Positions 1 through 7,176 of a stretch of DNA of 7,176 bases are shown here, piece by piece. The notes under the pieces were generated by a model. The model was given only the letters and a program-made list of their open reading frames with translations. It searched no databases and was not told the DNA's origin. The first letter of the stretch is position 1; the number at the start of each line of letters is the position of its first letter. Where the stretch lies: the NCBI GenBank assembly GCA_026992695.1, contig JALWYP010000098.1, forward strand, positions 1 to 7,176. Reading direction: 5' to 3'. The DNA is from Flavobacteriaceae bacterium (GTDB lineage Bacteria > Bacteroidota > Bacteroidia > Flavobacteriales > Flavobacteriaceae). A program made the translations under genes and the position numbers.

Positions 1-593
1 CTAAGTTAGGTGTAAAGGTAAAAGCCTACAAGAGTAATGCAGCCGATTATGAGCAATGTCAAGAATTAGCACAACAAGTTGCTGAAGAATTTGGAAGCAT
101 TGATATTTTGGTAAACAATGCCGGAATTACAAAAGACAACCTGTTAATGCGAATGAACGAAGAAGATTTTGATAAAGTAATACTGGTAAACCTAAAATCG
201 GTTTTTAATATGACCAAAGCCGTTCAACGCACGATGCTTAAACAACGCAACGGTTCTATTATTAATATGAGTTCGGTTGTAGGCGTAAAAGGAAACGCCG
301 GACAAAGCAATTATGCAGCTTCAAAAGCCGGAATCATAGGATTTACAAAGTCAATGGCATTAGAGTTAGGCTCTAGAAACATACGTAGCAATGCCATAGC
401 TCCCGGATTTATAGAAACCGAAATGACTGCCAAGTTAGACCCAGAAACAGTAGCCGGATGGAGAAAAGCCATTCCGTTAAAACGAGGAGGAACTACCGAA
501 GATATTGCTAATGCGTGTGTGTTTTTAGCTAGCGATTTGGCTTCATATATTACAGGACAAGTACTTCAGGTTGATGGAGGTATGTTAACATAG
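1..593 (+). CDS. fabG: 3-oxoacyl-[acyl-carrier-protein] reductase FabG (5' partial)
   Basis: NADPH-dependent reductase of type II fatty-acid synthesis, reducing 3-oxoacyl-ACP to 3-hydroxyacyl-ACP in the cytoplasm; a classical short-chain dehydrogenase (SDR). The frame is open from position 3, so 196 residues are visible. FabG is usually about 245-250 residues, so roughly 50 N-terminal residues, including the Rossmann TGxxxGIG cofactor motif, lie off the left edge. A TTG at 108 is internal: the 35 codons before it continue the SDR fold up to the DILVNNAG motif. The catalytic triad is intact: Ser at 273-275 (within NMSSVVG), Tyr at 312-314 and Lys at 324-326 (YAASK), with the spacing seen in E. 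coli FabG (S138/Y151/K155). [10 protein letters not shown] and the C-terminal QVDGGM are typical of FabG. Other SDRs share the triad, but the overall match favours FabG. An intrinsic terminator follows, so this gene ends its transcription unit. Confidence 0.94.
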   Translation, partial: KLGVKVKAYKSNAADYEQCQELAQQVAEEFGSIDILVNNAGITKDNLLMRMNEEDFDKVILVNLKSVFNMTKAVQRTMLKQRNGSIINMSSVVGVKGNAGQSNYAASKAGIIGFTKSMALELGSRNIRSNAIAPGFIETEMTAKLDPETVAGWRKAIPLKRGGTTEDIANACVFLASDLASYITGQVLQVDGGMLT

Positions 594-620
594 CCTAAAT
601 TAAATTTAGAAACAAGACGT

Positions 621-653
621 AACCGAAATAAACCCTGTTTGTTTCGGTTTTTT
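621..653 (+). terminator. Rho-independent terminator after fabG
   Basis: The left arm AACCGAAATAAAC (621-633) pairs with the right arm GTTTGTTTCGGTT (637-649) across a 3-nt loop, CCT. This gives a 13-bp stem with a single G-U wobble. A T run (648-653) closes the right arm and continues past it. The hairpin starts 27 nt after the fabG stop and separates fabG from the nadC operon. It works on the + strand only: the upstream flank lacks the A-run needed for the reverse direction. Confidence 0.88.
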
Positions 654-656
654 GAT

Positions 657-688
657 ATTGCTCTGTTTCTTTCAATTTACTACCTTAG
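657..688 (+). promoter_or_regulatory. Candidate Bacteroidota-type promoter for nadC-yihY-priA
   Basis: TACCTTAG at 681-688 matches the Bacteroidota -7 consensus TAnnTTTG at all but one fixed position. ATTG at 657-660 lies 20 nt upstream and could serve as the -33 element (consensus TTTG/TTG). Transcription would then begin around 693-697, leaving a leader of only about 10 nt before the nadC ATG. This is the only space between the fabG terminator and nadC where a promoter could sit. The assignment is motif-based and one base off consensus. Confidence 0.42.
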
Positions 689-705
689 CAAAAATCTTTC
701 GCCTT

Positions 706-1563
706 ATGATTTCCCAAAAACAATTTGATAAAGAAATAGATATTATCATCGCTAACGCAGTACGAGAAGACATTGGCGATGGTGATCACAGTTCAAAAGC
801 TTGTATTTCTGAAGATGCGACCGGAAAAGCAAAGCTTCTTGTTAAAGATGAAGGAATTATTGCCGGAATTGAGTTTGCAAAACGCGCATTCGATTTTATA
901 GACCATAGTCTAAAAGTAGATGTTTTAATTAAAGATGGAGCTCCGGTTAAATATGGCGATATCTGTTTTTATGTAGAAGGAAATTCACAATCCATACTTA
1001 AAGCAGAGCGGCTTGTTCTTAATGCGATGCAACGAATGAGTGCCATTGCAACCAAAACAAACAAGTTTGTGCAAAAATTAGAAGGAACCAAAACCAAAAT
1101 TCTCGATACCCGAAAAACAACTCCAGGGGTACGCGCACTCGAAAAATGGGCGGTTAAAATTGGTGGAGGAGAAAACCACAGATTTGCCTTATACGATATG
1201 GTGATGTTAAAAGATAATCATATTGATTTTTGTGGCGGGATTACCAAAGCTATTTCAAAAACAAAAAAGTATCTCAAAGACCATCATTTACATTTAAATA
1301 TTATCGTTGAAGCTAGAAACCTAGACGAAATAAAAGAAATACTTCTAAATGAAGGAGTACATCGTATTTTAATCGATAACTTTAATTATGAAGATACTCG
1401 CAAAGCCGTACAACTTATTAACGGAAAATGCCTCACCGAATCCAGTGGCGGAATTACACTTGAAACTGTAAGAAAATATGCAGAATGTGGCGTAGATTAT
1501 GTTTCTAGCGGTGCGCTAACTCACAGCGTGTATAACATGGATTTAAGCCTAAAAGCGGTATGA
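706..1563 (+). CDS. nadC: Nicotinate-nucleotide pyrophosphorylase (carboxylating), quinolinate phosphoribosyltransferase NadC
   Basis: Converts quinolinate and PRPP to nicotinate mononucleotide, PPi and CO2 in de novo NAD synthesis (cytoplasmic). With the ATG at 706 the protein is 285 residues, normal for NadC. An in-frame TTG at 652 would add 18 residues but begins within the T-run of the fabG terminator and ahead of the likely promoter, so 706 is preferred; no Shine-Dalgarno is visible. Family motifs appear in order: ERLVLN (101-106), TRKTTPGVR (135-143), EKWAVKIGGGENHR (146-159), KDNH (169-172), DNF (224-226), ESSGGI (245-250) and SSGALTHS (267-274). The substrate-binding basic residues known from the M. 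tuberculosis enzyme (R105, R139, H161, R162, K172) correspond to R102, R136, H158, R159 and K169 with identical spacing, so the enzyme should be active. It is first in an operon; its TGA overlaps the next ATG (ATGA). Confidence 0.97.
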   Translation: MISQKQFDKEIDIIIANAVREDIGDGDHSSKACISEDATGKAKLLVKDEGIIAGIEFAKRAFDFIDHSLKVDVLIKDGAPVKYGDICFYVEGNSQSILKAERLVLNAMQRMSAIATKTNKFVQKLEGTKTKILDTRKTTPGVRALEKWAVKIGGGENHRFALYDMVMLKDNHIDFCGGITKAISKTKKYLKDHHLHLNIIVEARNLDEIKEILLNEGVHRILIDNFNYEDTRKAVQLINGKCLTESSGGITLETVRKYAECGVDYVSSGALTHSVYNMDLSLKAV

Positions 1564-2480
1564 GTAAAAGTGTAGAGGAGATACTTGTTAAAATTCCGGT
1601 AGTAAAAAACCTTATTTTTATTGCCAAAAAAGTTAAACTCCCCGGTTTTAATGGTCTTTCTGTATTTGACTTGGTTAAAACCTATCTTTACGGAATCGTT
1701 GAAGGCACCTTTACCTCAAGAGCAGGATCTATTGCGTTTAGTTTTTTTATGGCACTGTTTCCGTTTTTACTCTTTGTTCTTAACTTAATTCCCTACGTTC
1801 CGGTTGAAAATTTTCAACAAGAATTTATCGGCTTTATTCAAGCTATTTTACCACCGCAAACCACCGATTTTTTTCTTCCAATCGTTCAGGATATTTCTGC
1901 GCATCAACGGGGCGGGTTGCTTTCGTTTGTGTTTGTTCTTACTATTTTTTTAATGGCAAACGGAGTCAATGCAATTTTTAGCGGTTTTGAATACTCCATC
2001 CACGTAACCATAAACCGGAATTTCATCAAACAATACTTTATGGCGCTTATGGTTTCGGTATTCTTGGCACTTTTATTACTTATTACCGTTGTTATTATCG
2101 TTTATAGCGAATATGCTATTGTAAAACTTCAATCGGAAGATTTATTGAGTAGTAATTTTCAATGGATTGCCACCGTTCGATATTTTATCTTTGTGATAAT
2201 GATTTATTTTGTGGTTTCAATCCTGTATTACTACGGAACAAAAAAAGGAAAAACATCCGGTTTCTTTTCAATCGGTGCATTGGTTACCACATTGTTATTT
2301 ATGCTTACCACCTATTTATTTGGTATTTACATCGAAAACTTTTCGCGTTATAACGAGCTGTACGGCTCAATTGGGGCATTGCTGATTTTAATGCTTTACA
2401 TCTGGATAAATTCTAATTTGCTACTATTGGGTTTCGAGCTTAATGCCACTTTAAAAACACTTAAACACAAAGAATGTTAA
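1560..2480 (+). CDS. YihY/virulence factor BrkB family inner-membrane protein
   Basis: A 306-residue integral membrane protein of the YihY/BrkB (UPF0761) family. Six hydrophobic segments are apparent at about residues 58-80, 119-140, 158-183, 206-226, 234-256 and 266-293. They are preceded by a basic, probably cytoplasmic N-terminus of about 50 residues and followed by a short charged tail. Family hallmarks are the TSRAGSIAFSFFMALFPF stretch at the first helix and the last-helix motif beginning YGSIGALL (268-275) and ending in GFELNA (291-296). Older annotations call the family 'ribonuclease BN'; that label is wrong, since the nuclease is the unrelated RNase Z/ElaC, and nothing here resembles a nuclease. 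The biochemical role of the family is not settled. The start ATG overlaps the nadC stop by 4 nt and the 3' end overlaps priA by 7 nt, so translational coupling is likely. No separate promoter is seen. Confidence 0.92.
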   Translation: MSKSVEEILVKIPVVKNLIFIAKKVKLPGFNGLSVFDLVKTYLYGIVEGTFTSRAGSIAFSFFMALFPFLLFVLNLIPYVPVENFQQEFIGFIQAILPPQTTDFFLPIVQDISAHQRGGLLSFVFVLTIFLMANGVNAIFSGFEYSIHVTINRNFIKQYFMALMVSVFLALLLLITVVIIVYSEYAIVKLQSEDLLSSNFQWIATVRYFIFVIMIYFVVSILYYYGTKKGKTSGFFSIGALVTTLLFMLTTYLFGIYIENFSRYNELYGSIGALLILMLYIWINSNLLLLGFELNATLKTLKHKEC

Positions 2481-4939
2481 AAAGTGATTATTTTATAGAT
2501 GTCTTATTGCCCATTCCGTTAAAGCAAAGCTTTACCTACCAAGTAAATCAAGAACAGGCAGCAACTTTACAAACCGGAATGCGCGTTGCTGTTCCTTTTG
2601 GGAAATCTAAAATCTATACAGGAATTGTATTGCGGGTTCATCAACAAACACCCGAATATAAAACCAAACCCATAGACCAGATCTTAGACGAATCACCCAT
2701 TATTACACTTACCCAACTTAAACATTGGCAATGGATTGCTTCCTATTATATGTGTACATTTGGCGAAGTTTTACGTGCTGCCTTACCAAATGCCTTTTTG
2801 TTGGAAAGCGAAACTGTAGTACAACTGGTATCTACTAAAGAAGTTGACGAGAAAACACTTTCAGATGATGAATTTTTGGTTTACGAAGCATTGATACATC
2901 AATCTAAAATTCATGTAAATGAAATAAAATCTATTTTAAATAAAAATAAAGTAGTAGGAATTTTACAGAAATTGCTTCAGAAAAATATTATTGAAATTGA
3001 AGAGACAATTTTTGAAAAATACACGCCTAAACTAAAACGGTATATTAAACTTTCATCAAACTATTCTTCAGAAGAAACTTTAAGAGCTTTATTAGAAACG
3101 CTTTCGGCACGAGCAAATAAGCAAAAAGAAGTGCTAATGACCTTGTTTATGATGCAAGCTCAAAATAAAAAACCAATTGGCTCAATAGAATTACAAAAAA
3201 AAGCAAATGTTACGGCTTCGGTATTAAAAACGTTACTAAAAAAAGAAGTTTTAGAAGAATATTATATAAAAAAAGATAGAATTGAATACCAAGGCAAAGC
3301 ACCTCAAATGCTTAAATCACTTTCTGAAAAGCAAGAACAAGCATTAACCAACATTAAAGCTTCTTTTAAAACGCATCAAACCAGTTTGCTTTATGGCGTT
3401 ACCTCCAGCGGTAAAACCGAAATTTATGTTTCGTTAATTAAGGAAATGTTGGAAGCAGGTAAACAAGTACTCTATATGCTTCCTGAAATTGCCCTTACCA
3501 CACAACTTATATCACGATTAAAACATTATTTTGGAGATAAACTATCTGTTTATCACTCTAAATATTCACTAAACGAAAGGGTAGAAGTATGGAACAATGT
3601 TTTGTATAACAAACCCAAAGCACAATTAATTGTAGGTGTACGTTCCTCTTTGTTTTTGCCCTTTAAAAACTTAGGATTTATTATTGTAGATGAAGAACAC
3701 GAACCCAGTTACAAACAATACAATCCGGCTCCACGGTATCACGCCAGAGATAGTGCCATTGTACTTGCCAGATTGCATCAGGCAAAAGTATTATTGGGCT
3801 CGGCTACTCCCGCTATTGAGACTTATTTTAATGCCAATGAGGGCAAATACGGTTTGGTACGTCTATCTGAACGTTACGGAAAGGTTTTACTACCCGAAAT
3901 TGAACTGGTGGATATTAAAGACAAACACAAAAAGAAAAAAATGACCGGTCACTTTAGCGACCGATTGCTTGAGGAAATGCAGTTGGCTTTGTCTAACAAC
4001 AATCAAATATTGTTATTTCAAAATCGTAGAGGTTTTTCACCTGTTGTAGAATGTACTACCTGTGGTATTTCACCTCAATGCAAAAATTGTGATGTTAGTT
4101 TAACCTATCATAAATTTAAAAACGAATTACGATGTCATTATTGCGGATATCATATCCCGATGCCTCACAGTTGTTCGGCGTGCGGAAGTCCTACGTTAGA
4201 CACAAAAGGGTTGGGTACCGAACAAATAGAAACCGAGTTAAAACAATTGTTTCCAAATAAATCCATTGCACGAATGGACCAAGATACAATGCGCCGTAAA
4301 AATGCGTATTCCAAATTAATTGATGCATTAGAAAATCAAGAAATTGACATCTTAGTAGGAACACAAATGTTGGCAAAAGGATTGGATTTTAGAAACATAA
4401 GTTTAGTAGGAGTGATGAATGCCGATAACTTATTAAATTTTCCCGATTTTAGAGCACACGAACGTAGTTTTCAATTGTTATTGCAAGTTGCGGGTAGAGC
4501 AGGGCGCACCGAAGAAAGAGGGAAGGTGTTAATACAAACTTACAATCCGTATCATCAAATATTACAGCAGGTAAGTGCCAATAAATACGAAGAAATGTAT
4601 GAAGAGCAACTACAACACCGCTATCAATTTAAATATCCTCCGTTTTATAGATTAATAAAAATAACGTTTAAGGATAAAAACTTTTCAAAAGTTCAAAAAG
4701 CATCCTATTGGTTTGCAGAAGCATTAAAAAAGAACACTACCGGAATAGAATTTTTAGGACCCGAAAGTCCGCCTGTGGGTAGGGTACGAAACTTGTTTAT
4801 TATTAATCTTATGGTAAAAATACCCAAAAACAAACCGCTAAAGCAAGCAAAACAAGCCCTAGCGGTAGTTGAAAAAACATTTTTAACTATTAAAGAATTT
4901 TCGAGTATTAAATTAATAATGGATGTGGATTTTTATTAA
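2474..4939 (+). CDS. priA: Primosomal protein N', replication restart helicase PriA
   Basis: Superfamily 2 3'-5' DNA helicase that recognises stalled or repaired forks and reloads the replicative helicase. The protein has 821 residues. In order: 3'-DNA-binding domain (about 1-112); a winged-helix region (about 115-280); helicase lobe 1 with Walker A GVTSSGKT (308-315, Lys at 3413-3415), DEEH (406-409) and GSATP (442-446); lobe 2 with GTQMLAKGLDF (629-639) and QVAGRAGR (671-678); and a C-terminal domain ending MDVDFY. Eight zinc-binding cysteines (527, 530, 536, 539, 554, 557, 567, 570; nt 4052-4183) have exactly the spacing of E. coli C436-C479. All catalytic motifs are intact. The Walker A Lys is at 314 against 230 in E. 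coli, so about 84 extra residues lie upstream, mostly in the winged-helix/linker region. The ATG lies inside the end of the preceding gene (7-nt overlap). The gene converges with the receptor gene 12 nt downstream. Confidence 0.98.
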   Translation: MLKSDYFIDVLLPIPLKQSFTYQVNQEQAATLQTGMRVAVPFGKSKIYTGIVLRVHQQTPEYKTKPIDQILDESPIITLTQLKHWQWIASYYMCTFGEVLRAALPNAFLLESETVVQLVSTKEVDEKTLSDDEFLVYEALIHQSKIHVNEIKSILNKNKVVGILQKLLQKNIIEIEETIFEKYTPKLKRYIKLSSNYSSEETLRALLETLSARANKQKEVLMTLFMMQAQNKKPIGSIELQKKANVTASVLKTLLKKEVLEEYYIKKDRIEYQGKAPQMLKSLSEKQEQALTNIKASFKTHQTSLLYGVTSSGKTEIYVSLIKEMLEAGKQVLYMLPEIALTTQLISRLKHYFGDKLSVYHSKYSLNERVEVWNNVLYNKPKAQLIVGVRSSLFLPFKNLGFIIVDEEHEPSYKQYNPAPRYHARDSAIVLARLHQAKVLLGSATPAIETYFNANEGKYGLVRLSERYGKVLLPEIELVDIKDKHKKKKMTGHFSDRLLEEMQLALSNNNQILLFQNRRGFSPVVECTTCGISPQCKNCDVSLTYHKFKNELRCHYCGYHIPMPHSCSACGSPTLDTKGLGTEQIETELKQLFPNKSIARMDQDTMRRKNAYSKLIDALENQEIDILVGTQMLAKGLDFRNISLVGVMNADNLLNFPDFRAHERSFQLLLQVAGRAGRTEERGKVLIQTYNPYHQILQQVSANKYEEMYEEQLQHRYQFKYPPFYRLIKITFKDKNFSKVQKASYWFAEALKKNTTGIEFLGPESPPVGRVRNLFIINLMVKIPKNKPLKQAKQALAVVEKTFLTIKEFSSIKLIMDVDFY

Positions 4940-4951
4940 ACTATATCTTGC

Positions 4952-7176
4952 TTAAAAAATACCACCGCTTCCGGATTTTTCATCTTTATCTCTTCGTTTT
5001 CTTGATTTGGCTCTATAATTACTTCCGCCAAAGCGATAGGATAAACTTACATTCACCGTGTTACTTTCCCAGTTAAACGCTCCGGTAGAAGGGAAGGGGT
5101 TGTCTCCGTTAAAACCAAATTTCACCGTATTAAAAATGTCATTATAGTTGATGCTAAACGTTCCTTTTCCTTGCCATAAACTATATCTTGCGCCAACATT
5201 TACAAAATACATTGGGATTATATTAAATTGCAATCCTTTAGTTTTTCCGCGATACATACCGAAGGCTGACAGCGATAGTTTTTTGTTTAGTTTAAAATTA
5301 TTAAACATCCTAGCACTCCAAGCAACGTTATCAACGGTAATTGTTTCGGTGTAAATATCACCTATGGAAGGATTGTTACCTTGGGTGTCTAATTTTTCTG
5401 TAATTCCTTTCTGTGTTTGTGAATACAAATCAAAACTTCCGTTTATCATCCACCATTTAGTGGGTCTTATATTACTTGAAAGTTCGAACCCAAAGGCAGT
5501 TGTGTTATCAAAATTATCATAAGTAAGTATAACTTTGTTTAAATCGGTTCGGTCTATAAATACGGCACGGTTAATTTCGTCTTCAATGATTCTGTAAAAC
5601 ACACCAGTGGTAATGCTTCCGCCTTTCATTTTTCGAGTATAATTAAGCTCTACCGAGTTGGTAAATTGAGGTCTTAAATCACTATTTCCGAATGATGAAA
5701 TAAGTGGCGTACTCCATTCTCTAATGGGATTTACCTGTGAGATTCCCGGTCTGTCAACACGGCGACTATAACTAATTTGGTATTGGTTTTTTTCGGAAGG
5801 ATTAAAGGTTACAAAAGCACTGGGATAAACCTGTAGGTAGTCATTTTCAAAAGAGCGAACATTGCTGGTGTCTGCTGTTACGGTAACGGTTTCGGCACGT
5901 AGTCCTAGTTGGTAGCTCCATTTTTCCATTTGCTTTCCGAAGGTAGCATACGCACTATAAATATCGCGTTTGTAATTAAACTTTGTACTGGGAGTAGGAA
6001 TTAAATCTCCTAAACTGTTAAAAGTAAATCCGGTTGAACTGTAATCAATATTGGTTTCGTATAAACGAGCTTCGAGTCCGGTTTCTAACTTAGCGGTTTC
6101 AGAAAGCGGATTTACATAGTCTAAATTTACGGTAATCCGATCACGCTTTGTATCTACAAAATCTTGATAATTGGGAATAGGAGAGGCTCCGGTAAAGGAA
6201 AAATTACCATCCTGATTATCTGCAAAGTTATTATAATCTGCTTCCAACTCGATGTTATGTCCTTCTTTGTCAAAATCATGTTTGTAATCAAAATTATATT
6301 GAGAAGACGTATTGTCGCCTAACTGATTAAAAAGTTGATTCTGATTAAATGCGGGATTATCATAAATAATTTGAGTTAGCCCATTTGTATTTCCGTCATA
6401 GATATTCTGATTTGTAAAAACCGAAAGTGTATTCTTTTCATTTAAATAATAGTCCATCCCTATTTTAAAAAGATTAGACTTTCTACTTTCCAAAAATTGA
6501 AACAACTGTTGCGAATTATCATTAGACCTGTTAACATTCCCGTTTCTTTCATTTTTTGAAACATTATTTCCCCAACTTCCATATAGGTTAAATTTTCCGT
6601 TTCGGTAGTTTAGGTCAATACTACTATTAAACTTTGCTTGCTTCTCGTAGGTTAGTCCAACGCTTAAGTTGCCGTTAAAACCTAATTTTACATTTTTATG
6701 AAGAATGATATTAATGATACCACTCATTCCTTCAGGATTGTATTTAGCCGAAGGGTTTGTGATGAGTTCTATTTGTTTAATAGAAGTAGAGGGAATTTGT
6801 TTTAATAATTGTGCAATTGGTACATTAGAGAGTTTTCCGTCAACCATTACACGCACGTTTGGATTTCCGCGAAGCGAAAGTTCACCGCTTTGTTGGTCGA
6901 TAGAAACCGAAGGAAGATTGTTCATAATATCGGAAGCAGTTGGTCCCGAAGTAGTTAAATCTTTTCCAACAGTAATTACTTTTCTATCTATTTTTTGCTG
7001 AATAGTTGAAACATCTGCTACAACCACAACTTCATCGAGTGCTTCAGCATCTTCTTCAAGAAAAATTTCACCCAAGTTTATTTTTTTATTTTTTTTATTT
7101 ATTTCTTTTTTTTTTATTTTATCTTCATTAATATCTCTTTTTTCATTACTCTTTCTTTTTTCCTTACCTTTATTTT
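4952..7176 (-). CDS. TonB-dependent receptor-like outer-membrane beta-barrel protein (N-terminus missing)
   Basis: Outer-membrane barrel protein of the flavobacterial 'outer membrane beta-barrel family' (TonB-receptor fold; substrate unknown). Residues are numbered here from the Leu codon at 7073-7075, giving 707 residues to the stop. EALDEVVVVA (11-20) resembles the Bacteroidota TonB-box region that follows a carboxypeptidase-regulatory-like domain. A plug domain follows (about 24-128), with LRGNPNVRVMVDGK and QIELITNPSAKYNPEG leading into SGIINIIL. The rest, to about 682, is alternating aromatic/polar beta-barrel strands ending in VNVSLSYRF, then a 25-residue basic tail. The TTG at 7075 is not a credible start: the frame stays open to the right edge, and a signal peptide and N-terminal domain are expected but absent. 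The 33 codons at 7076-7174 are lysine-rich low complexity and do not look like that domain. No neighbouring SusD-like gene is visible, so a SusCD glycan system is not supported. Confidence 0.9.
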   Translation of the reverse strand, partial: NKGKEKRKSNEKRDINEDKIKKKEINKKNKKINLGEIFLEEDAEALDEVVVVADVSTIQQKIDRKVITVGKDLTTSGPTASDIMNNLPSVSIDQQSGELSLRGNPNVRVMVDGKLSNVPIAQLLKQIPSTSIKQIELITNPSAKYNPEGMSGIINIILHKNVKLGFNGNLSVGLTYEKQAKFNSSIDLNYRNGKFNLYGSWGNNVSKNERNGNVNRSNDNSQQLFQFLESRKSNLFKIGMDYYLNEKNTLSVFTNQNIYDGNTNGLTQIIYDNPAFNQNQLFNQLGDNTSSQYNFDYKHDFDKEGHNIELEADYNNFADNQDGNFSFTGASPIPNYQDFVDTKRDRITVNLDYVNPLSETAKLETGLEARLYETNIDYSSTGFTFNSLGDLIPTPSTKFNYKRDIYSAYATFGKQMEKWSYQLGLRAETVTVTADTSNVRSFENDYLQVYPSAFVTFNPSEKNQYQISYSRRVDRPGISQVNPIREWSTPLISSFGNSDLRPQFTNSVELNYTRKMKGGSITTGVFYRIIEDEINRAVFIDRTDLNKVILTYDNFDNTTAFGFELSSNIRPTKWWMINGSFDLYSQTQKGITEKLDTQGNNPSIGDIYTETITVDNVAWSARMFNNFKLNKKLSLSAFGMYRGKTKGLQFNIIPMYFVNVGARYSLWQGKGTFSINYNDIFNTVKFGFNGDNPFPSTGAFNWESNTVNVSLSYRFGGSNYRAKSRKRRDKDEKSGSGGIF
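7077..7176. other. G-free, T-rich low-complexity tract at the right edge
   Basis: By hand count these 100 bases contain about 73 T, 14 A, 13 C and no G on the + strand. The base composition breaks abruptly from the receptor coding sequence just to the left. Read on the minus strand in the receptor frame it is free of stops and encodes about 13 Lys in 33 codons plus Asn, Glu, Ile, Asp and Arg, with no aromatic residues and only one Gly. It could be a genuine low-complexity insertion, a non-coding region before a truncated gene, or an assembly-end artefact; the sequence alone cannot decide. Confidence 0.75.

Noticed and set aside
108..110. TTG as the start of the fabG-like gene
   Set aside because: The frame is open upstream to position 3 and encodes normal SDR sequence leading into DILVNNAG. 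The TTG is an internal leucine and the gene is truncated by the window edge.
652..705. N-terminal extension of nadC from TTG at 652
   Set aside because: It would start within the T-run of the fabG terminator and upstream of the likely promoter, adds 18 hydrophobic residues not typical of NadC, and the ATG at 706 gives the expected length.
2162..2353. Small open frame inside the yihY-like gene, and similar short frames inside priA and opposite the receptor (5148-5354, 6705-7001)
   Set aside because: They lie wholly within well-supported genes in other frames, have no recognisable protein features, and are not preceded by promoter-like motifs.
1560..2480. Ribonuclease BN function for the membrane protein
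   Set aside because: This is a historical misannotation of the YihY family; the protein is six hydrophobic segments with no nuclease or metal-binding motif.
4929..4960. Possible bidirectional terminator hairpin between priA and the receptor gene (ATTTTT...TTAA against TTAAAAAAT)
   Set aside because: The stem would be entirely A-T with a 2-nt bulge and a 12-nt loop, too weak to claim as an intrinsic terminator.
4937..5191. 15-nt direct repeat taaactatatcttgc at 4937-4951 and 5177-5191
   Set aside because: The second copy is constrained coding sequence (ARYSL in the barrel) and the first straddles the priA stop. In AT-rich DNA of this size one such match is not far from chance, and there are no further copies or mobile-element features.
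4952..7176. SusC-type glycan-uptake receptor in a polysaccharide utilisation locus
   Set aside because: No SusD-like partner, glycoside hydrolase or regulator is present, and the plug and barrel sequence fits the smaller outer-membrane beta-barrel family rather than SusC, which is typically about 1000 residues.

Overview
The window looks like ordinary chromosomal sequence from a member of the Bacteroidota, most likely a Flavobacteriaceae-type bacterium. The evidence is AT-rich DNA, starts without Shine-Dalgarno sequences, a TACCTTAG element resembling the Bacteroidota -7 promoter motif, and an outer-membrane beta-barrel/TonB-receptor-like gene of a type common in flavobacteria. Genus cannot be assigned from the sequence alone.

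Layout, left to right. (1) Positions 1-593 (+) hold the 3' three-quarters of a fabG-type 3-oxoacyl-ACP reductase, cut by the left edge. A strong intrinsic terminator follows at 621-653. (2) A probable promoter at about 657-688 leads into a tight three-gene + strand operon. nadC (706-1563, quinolinate phosphoribosyltransferase) overlaps a YihY/BrkB-family inner-membrane protein (1560-2480) by 4 nt, which in turn overlaps priA (2474-4939, replication restart helicase) by 7 nt. (3) Only 12 nt after priA, a convergent minus-strand gene (4952 to the right edge) encodes the plug and barrel of a TonB-dependent-receptor-like outer-membrane protein. Its N-terminus is not in the window.

The genes have unrelated housekeeping jobs: fatty-acid elongation, NAD synthesis, an envelope protein of unknown function, restart of stalled forks, and outer-membrane transport. 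The overlaps argue that nadC, yihY-like and priA are co-transcribed and probably translationally coupled, not that they share a pathway.

No mobile element, CRISPR array, RNA gene, defence system or obvious novel system is visible. The least ordinary stretch is the last 100 bases (7077-7176). It has no G on the + strand, is about 73% T, and would encode a lysine-rich low-complexity segment where the receptor's N-terminal domain should be. An assembly-edge artefact is a serious possibility there.
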